DNA from: Ruegeria atlantica
GTDB taxonomy: Bacteria > Pseudomonadota > Alphaproteobacteria > Rhodobacterales > Rhodobacteraceae
Reading direction: 5' to 3'
Length of the DNA stretch: 64,000 nucleotides
NCBI RefSeq assembly: GCF_013032505.1
Contig: NZ_WQCG01000002.1
Location: forward strand, 930,001-994,000
Part shown: piece by piece, positions 59,862 to 64,000 of the stretch
Layout: every line of letters starts with the position of its first letter
How positions within the stretch are numbered: the first letter of the stretch is position 1
Made by a program: the position numbers and the translations under genes
Notes under the pieces: model-generated
What the model saw: only the letters and a program-made list of their open reading frames with translations
Told to the model about the DNA's origin: nothing
Database searches by the model: none

Positions 59862-60410
59862 ATGGAGCGGCTTCGCCATCGTTTCCCCGACCAGCCCCCC
59901 GAAGAGGGGCTGGACATCGGATTGCTGCTCGACAGATCGCTGGGTGTCGGAGCTGCGCTGATCCTGTTCAGCATCGTCCTCATCACTTGTGTGGATGTGG
60001 TTGGCCGCTACCTGTTCAACGCGCCGCTTTCCGGCGCCTTCGAACTCACTGAAATTCTGCTGGCAGCACTAGTTTTTCTGGCTCTGCCACTTACAACAGA
60101 ACGCCGCGAGCATGTCGAAGTAGACCTGCTGAATCTTGCGCTTGGAGGTAAGGCCCAACGTCTCATGTCGGCCTTTGCGGGCCTGTTTTCCGCGGCGCTG
60201 CTGGCCACCTTCGCCTGGCGTCTTTTCACCCATGCGGCCAAAGCGGCCCATGATGGCGCGGTGACCAATGCGCTAGAGATTCCGTTGGCGCCATTCGGTT
60301 ACCTGGCCGGCGTTTCATGCATGGTTTCGGCATTCATCGCTTTTCTGCGTGGATTGCAGCCACCCGTCGAGCACAAGACTGACAAAGACCACCTGGAGAG
60401 CGCGCCATGA
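59862..60410 (+). CDS. dctQ: TRAP transporter small membrane subunit DctQ
   Basis: Small TRAP subunit of 182 residues with four hydrophobic segments and the family block DVVGRYLFNAPLSGAFELTEILLAALVFLALPLTTERREHVEVD. Three bases after dctP and overlapping dctM by 4 bases. Confidence 0.92.
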   Translation: MERLRHRFPDQPPEEGLDIGLLLDRSLGVGAALILFSIVLITCVDVVGRYLFNAPLSGAFELTEILLAALVFLALPLTTERREHVEVDLLNLALGGKAQRLMSAFAGLFSAALLATFAWRLFTHAAKAAHDGAVTNALEIPLAPFGYLAGVSCMVSAFIAFLRGLQPPVEHKTDKDHLESAP

Positions 60411-61723
60411 TTGAATCTCTGATCGGCTTTGCGATCCTTCTGGGTCTCATTCTCCTGCGCGTACCCATTGCATTCGCAATGGCGGCCGTTGGCGGCTTCG
60501 GTTTCGCCTTCATGCGCGGCTGGGAACCGGCCTGGGCTATGACAGGTCAAGTGGCCTTTGACACTTCCTTGTCTTATTCCCTTTCGGTCATACCTCTGTT
60601 CATCTTCATGGGAAACGTATTGGCCGGTTCAGGCGTAGCTCACGGCCTGTTTGCAGGTGCTGATCGGCTTTTTGGCAGATTGCGCGGCGGGCTAGCCATG
60701 GCCTCGGTCTTTTCCTGCGGAGGCTTTTCTGCGGTCTGCGGCTCGTCGCTGGCCACGGCAGCGACGATGTCAAAAGTGGCAATGCCTTCCATGCGCCGTT
60801 TTGGTTATGATGATCGGCTGGCGACAGGTTCCATCGCCGCTGGTGGTACGCTGGGTATTCTGATCCCTCCCTCGGTGATCCTGATCATTTATGGCCTGCT
60901 TACCGAAACCAATATCGCAAAGCTCTTCATCGCTGGAATCGTGCCCGGCATCATTGGCGTCCTGCTCTATCTTGGCGCGGTTATGGTGGCCGTACGGATC
61001 AACCCCGCCCTGGCTCCGGAAGAAGAGAACACCGAACCGATGAGCCGGTCCGACGTCGTGGGTGTCTTTTGCGTGTTGGGCCTCTTCCTTTTCATCATGG
61101 TCGGCATTTATGGTGGCTTCTTCACTCCGACCGAGGCCGCCGGGATGGGCGCAGGCGCAGCCGTGCTGATTGCATTGGCCCTCAGGACAATGACATGGCG
61201 CGGCTTTTTCACGGCCACGCTGGATTCGATCCGAGCGACGGCAATGATATTTGCTGTCATCATCGGCGCAGAACTTTTCACTAACTTTATCAACTATGCC
61301 GGTTTGCCGGATGCACTGTCGGGTTTTATCATCGATAATGAGTTACCAGTCTGGGCTGTGATCCTGTTTATCATCGCAACGTACATGGTGCTTGGCTGCG
61401 TTCTGGAAAGTCTTTCGATGATCCTTCTGACGGTGCCGGTCTTCTACCCGTTGATGTTCGAGCTTGAGTTTGCAAACGAACTGCTTCTCGATCCGGAAAA
61501 CGCGTTGATCTGGTTCGCAATTGTCGTCGTCGTGGCCACAGAAATCAGTCTGATCACACCACCAGTGGGCATGAATGTTTTCGTACTGAAGGGTGTACTG
61601 CAGGATGTTTCACTCGGAACCATCTTCCGCGGCGTGCTGCCCTTCTGGATCGCGGACATCCTGCGGCTGACGTTGCTCATCCTGGTCCCCTCGCTTTCGC
61701 TCTGGTTGGTGGGGCTTATGTGA
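60407..61723 (+). CDS. dctM: TRAP transporter large permease DctM
   Basis: Large TRAP subunit of 438 residues and about 12 helices. Family marks are SVIPLFIFMGNVLAGSG, SVFSCGGFSAVCGSSLATAATMSKVAMPSMRRFGYD, AAGGTLGILIPPSVILIIYG and FGGFFTPTEAAGMGAGAA-type block, with the end SLITPPVGMNVFVLKGV. Sodium-driven uptake of the ligand captured by DctP. Confidence 0.94.
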   Translation: MIESLIGFAILLGLILLRVPIAFAMAAVGGFGFAFMRGWEPAWAMTGQVAFDTSLSYSLSVIPLFIFMGNVLAGSGVAHGLFAGADRLFGRLRGGLAMASVFSCGGFSAVCGSSLATAATMSKVAMPSMRRFGYDDRLATGSIAAGGTLGILIPPSVILIIYGLLTETNIAKLFIAGIVPGIIGVLLYLGAVMVAVRINPALAPEEENTEPMSRSDVVGVFCVLGLFLFIMVGIYGGFFTPTEAAGMGAGAAVLIALALRTMTWRGFFTATLDSIRATAMIFAVIIGAELFTNFINYAGLPDALSGFIIDNELPVWAVILFIIATYMVLGCVLESLSMILLTVPVFYPLMFELEFANELLLDPENALIWFAIVVVVATEISLITPPVGMNVFVLKGVLQDVSLGTIFRGVLPFWIADILRLTLLILVPSLSLWLVGLM

Positions 61724-61782
61724 ACGGCTGCCCCGTGCGCCGCCCCGACCCTAAAAACCGCTCCCTCGGAAAGGAGAAACCG

Positions 61783-62328
61783 ATGAAAATAGAGAAGATC
61801 CACCACGTTGCTTACCGCTGCAAAGACGCGAAAGAGACGGTCGAATGGTATGGAAAGATGTTGAACATGGACTTCATACTGGCCATCGCCGAGGATCATG
61901 TCCCTTCGACGCACGAACCCGACCCCTACATGCATCTGTTTCTGGATGCCGGCGACGGAAATGTGCTCGCGTTTTTTGAGTTGCCGACCAAGCCAGAGAT
62001 GGGCCGGGACCCGAATACCCCCATCTGGGTGCAGCACATCGCTTTTAAGGTAAAAGATCGCGAAACGCTAATTCAGTTCAAAGACCATCTGGAGGCAAAC
62101 GGTGTCGAAGTGCTCGGCGTGACCGACCATTCGATTTTCCATTCCATCTACTTTTTCGATCCCTCCGGCCATCGTATCGAATTGGCCTGCCCAGATCCGG
62201 AAGAAGAAGTGATGCTGAAACGCATGGACGAAGTAAAATGGCTGATGCTTGAGGATTGGTCAAAAACAAAGAAAGCTCCGAAACACGCCGATTGGTTGCA
62301 CGCAAAAGAGCTCAACAAAACCGCCTGA
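61783..62328 (+). CDS. VOC-superfamily metal protein, candidate ring-cleavage dioxygenase
   Basis: Vicinal oxygen chelate protein of 181 residues. Two beta-alpha-beta-beta-beta modules give metal ligands His8 (HHVAYRC), His85 (VQHIAFKV) and Glu133 (HRIELAC), the two-histidine one-carboxylate set of type I extradiol dioxygenases and glyoxalases. AAAGGAG lies before the ATG at 61783. Between the TRAP genes and the isomerase gene, and no gentisate cupin dioxygenase is visible, so a ring-opening or isomerising role is inferred. The fold alone cannot tell these apart. Confidence 0.78.
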   Translation: MKIEKIHHVAYRCKDAKETVEWYGKMLNMDFILAIAEDHVPSTHEPDPYMHLFLDAGDGNVLAFFELPTKPEMGRDPNTPIWVQHIAFKVKDRETLIQFKDHLEANGVEVLGVTDHSIFHSIYFFDPSGHRIELACPDPEEEVMLKRMDEVKWLMLEDWSKTKKAPKHADWLHAKELNKTA

Positions 62329-62413
62329 CTGGCTGCCCGCGCCGGATGGTATTCCGGCGTGGGGACCGACCTTCTACTGGACCTGAACCGGTCAACAATA
62401 GAACAAAAGCGAT

Positions 62414-63046
62414 ATGAAACTATACAGCTATTGGCGTTCAACGACCTCCTACCGGGTCCGGATCGTGCTGAATCTCAAAGGTTTTTCCTACGAAACGATC
62501 CCCGTCGACCTTGTTGCCGGAGAACAGCGCGCACCGGATTACGTCGCGCTGAATCCCGGCAAGGGCGTTCCTACGCTGGCCCTCAAGGATGGCCGTGTGC
62601 TTACCCAATCGCTTGCGATCATCGACTATCTTGACGCCACCATACCCGACCCCCCACTCCTACCGGCAGATCCGTTCAAACGCGCTCAGGTCCAGGCTGC
62701 CGTCCATACGATCGCAATGGACATTCATCCGGTTAACAATCTTAAGGTGACCACGCATCTGAAGACCCGCTACGGGCTTACGGCCGAGGACGGTATCGAG
62801 TGGTTCCGGCATTGGATGACCGAAGGATTCCATGCCTACCAGGCGCTTTTGGCTGAGAACTCCACCTTCAGTTTTGGCGAAAGACCGGACCTGGCCGATA
62901 TCTGCCTTGTCGCACAGCTGTACAACGCACATCGCTGGGGCGTCGACATGAACCCATTTCCCCGGCTTCTTGAGATTGAGGAGCGCGCTCTGGCGCATCC
63001 TGCATTTGACGCTGCCCGACCAGAAAACCAGCCCGACGCCCCATGA
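62414..63046 (+). CDS. maiA: Maleylpyruvate/maleylacetoacetate isomerase (GST zeta-type)
   Basis: GST-fold isomerase of 210 residues: SYWRSTTSYRVRIVLNLKG (glutathione-site serine region), PGKGVPTLALKDGRVLTQSLAIIDYLD and the DIHPVNNLKVTTHL block are the zeta-class signature. It isomerises maleylpyruvate (gentisate route) or maleylacetoacetate (homogentisate route) with glutathione. Last gene of the operon; a weak ribosome site precedes the ATG. Confidence 0.9.
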   Translation: MKLYSYWRSTTSYRVRIVLNLKGFSYETIPVDLVAGEQRAPDYVALNPGKGVPTLALKDGRVLTQSLAIIDYLDATIPDPPLLPADPFKRAQVQAAVHTIAMDIHPVNNLKVTTHLKTRYGLTAEDGIEWFRHWMTEGFHAYQALLAENSTFSFGERPDLADICLVAQLYNAHRWGVDMNPFPRLLEIEERALAHPAFDAARPENQPDAP

Positions 63047-63171
63047 CACGACTAGGGCGCTCATCCGGCGCACTTAAGACAGTAAAATGTGGCCCGCATC
63101 GGAAGGTTACACCCCGCACTCAGGATGGATTAAAGTGCGCCAGAACGGCCTTGGCGGAGCCTGAAGGGTTA

Positions 63172-63600
63172 CTATGTTTCCGTTGCGGCTTTGAGAAGCG
63201 CAGTAACGCCTCGATCAAGTGCAGCTCGATCCTCGGCTGACATAGAATTTAGCATCCCCTGCGCGCAAGCATCGACTTGTGGCAGTAGCTTTTCGAACTG
63301 TCGGAGACCTTCCGGCGTACAGTGATAGACCCTGATCCGGCGATCTTCTTCAGATATCGCGCGGGTTATCAGACCTTTATCGTCGAGCCTCTGCGCCGCA
63401 CGGCTGACCTGAACCTTGTCCAGAGTAGTGCGTTGGGTAAGTTCAAGAGAAGTCAGGTTTTTGGCGTTGGCAAGCAGAAACAGCAGGCGCCACTCCTCCC
63501 GCGATAACCCAAACTCGCGCTGGTAAACTTCAGTCAGCTTTCTTGAGAACGCCTCAGATGCCACGGCGAGACGATATGGGAAAAAGGAGTCTAGTTGCAT
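63172..63600 (-). CDS. MarR-family regulator of aromatic operon 2
   Basis: MarR-type repressor of 142 residues: LTEVYQREFGLSREEWRLLFLLANAKNLTSLELTQRTTLDKVQVSRAAQRLDDKGLITRAISEEDRRIRVYHCT, the full winged HTH. No ribosome site is seen before the ATG at 63600, so initiation may be leaderless or weak. It lies convergently after maiA. The shared 14-base operator places it as controller of the operon starting at 56009. Confidence 0.85.
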   Translation of the reverse strand: MQLDSFFPYRLAVASEAFSRKLTEVYQREFGLSREEWRLLFLLANAKNLTSLELTQRTTLDKVQVSRAAQRLDDKGLITRAISEEDRRIRVYHCTPEGLRQFEKLLPQVDACAQGMLNSMSAEDRAALDRGVTALLKAATET

Positions 63601-63635
63601 ACGAAACTATAAGACGGCTTTGTTTCATGTGCAAC
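63594..63635. promoter_or_regulatory. MarR autoregulatory operators
   Basis: GTTGCATACGAAAC (63594-63607, one mismatch to GTTNCANNTGNAAC) overlaps the MarR start codon; GTTTCATGTGCAAC (63622-63635) is a perfect match upstream. Confidence 0.75.
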
Positions 63636-63664
63636 GAATTTTGCGGGACTAGAAGCCAATCCAT

Positions 63665-64000
63665 TCAGGCGGCCGTTTGGGGTGCATCTATATCCCAGAG
63701 GCCGAGCGCATCTGTCCTCGTGTAGCAGTAGGAGATGCTAGAGGATCGGCAGCGGTGGAGGCTAAAAACTGTATCGAGTTGATCGTGAGCGGCAAGACAT
63801 CTCTGGGCATGAACGGGTGATTTAAAGCGGTTCATTGACTTCTCGCGTTTCAGCTTTGGCCAACGGGGGCATCGAGTACATCCCCTTTTGCTCTTACCGT
63901 CCGCAAGAGCCATCAGTTCCCGCCACGGATCAGGAGGACCACTTCATCGAGATACCATTTGTCGACCGCTCCGGACCTCTTTCGCCGGATGGAACTGGAA
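63665..64000 (-). mobile_element. Decayed IS6-family transposase fragment
   Basis: Minus-strand remnant truncated by the window edge. The first part reads GAVDKWYLDEVVLLIRGG, the start of the IS6/IS240 DDE domain (family DKWHLDEVV), then meets a stop codon. After a frame change, REKSMNRFKSPVHAQRCLAA and a final LGLWDIDA correspond to the family's C-terminal end (RExxMQRFKSxxxxQRFxS). Most of the catalytic middle is missing, so it is an internally deleted, inactive copy. Confidence 0.75.

Overview
The window reads as chromosome of a marine Roseobacter-group alphaproteobacterium (Rhodobacterales). This is inferred from gene content: TRAP and TctABC carriers, cbb3 oxidase, DUF2783 and DUF2218 proteins, UPF0261, many MarR/IclR/LysR switches and GSH-dependent aromatic catabolism. 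No rRNA, tRNA, CRISPR array or replication origin was seen. The only mobile DNA is a decayed IS6-type transposase at the right edge.

Layout. (1) 1-5145, minus: a catabolic/uptake operon (cyclase, cupin, SDR, 3-hydroxyacyl-CoA dehydrogenase, LIV-type binding protein, LivG, start of LivF) facing an IclR regulator. (2) 6479-9738, minus: a mostly exported set (intradiol dioxygenase, DoxX broken by one stop codon, SnoaL-like protein, metallo-beta-lactamase-fold protein, DsbA/FrnE-like protein) facing a LysR regulator. (3) 11-18.1 kb: SDR/AraC pair, exported amidohydrolase, membrane protein, MOSC protein and a MarR regulator with a cysteine-rich tail. (4) 18.2-22.2 kb: secreted protein, thioredoxin-fold protein, catalase and OxyR.

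(5) 22.3-32.9 kb is the most striking part. An NsrR-type nitric oxide sensor faces a seven-gene operon matching the norS-norY-senC-orf1 arrangement of the CuA-containing sNOR nitric oxide reductase, extended by a NirC-like channel, a membrane protein and a cytochrome c. Behind it lies an overlapping operon of truncated globin, DUF2189, DUF1971, ccoNOQP and a new 54-residue membrane peptide. Both operons carry the same long palindrome, so I infer one NO-responsive regulon joining NO removal to an NO-inducible terminal oxidase.

(6) 32.9-38.4 kb: two catalase-family peroxidases, an OhrR-like regulator, an HD/TetR pair and a RidA/TetR pair. (7) 39.0-47.2 kb: UPF0261, aldehyde dehydrogenase and TctABC facing an IclR regulator and a class III aminotransferase. 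(8) 47.2-55.6 kb: homoprotocatechuate meta-cleavage (hpaR; hpaF, hpaE, hpaD, SSA dehydrogenase, FAH protein, hpaH, hpaI fused to DUF2218, a phosphatase); its promoter shares elements with the TctC/IclR promoter. (9) 56.0-63.6 kb: FAD hydroxylase, DUF2783, TRAP carrier, VOC protein and maleylpyruvate/maleylacetoacetate isomerase, apparently controlled by the MarR protein at the far end through a shared GTTNCANNTGNAAC operator.
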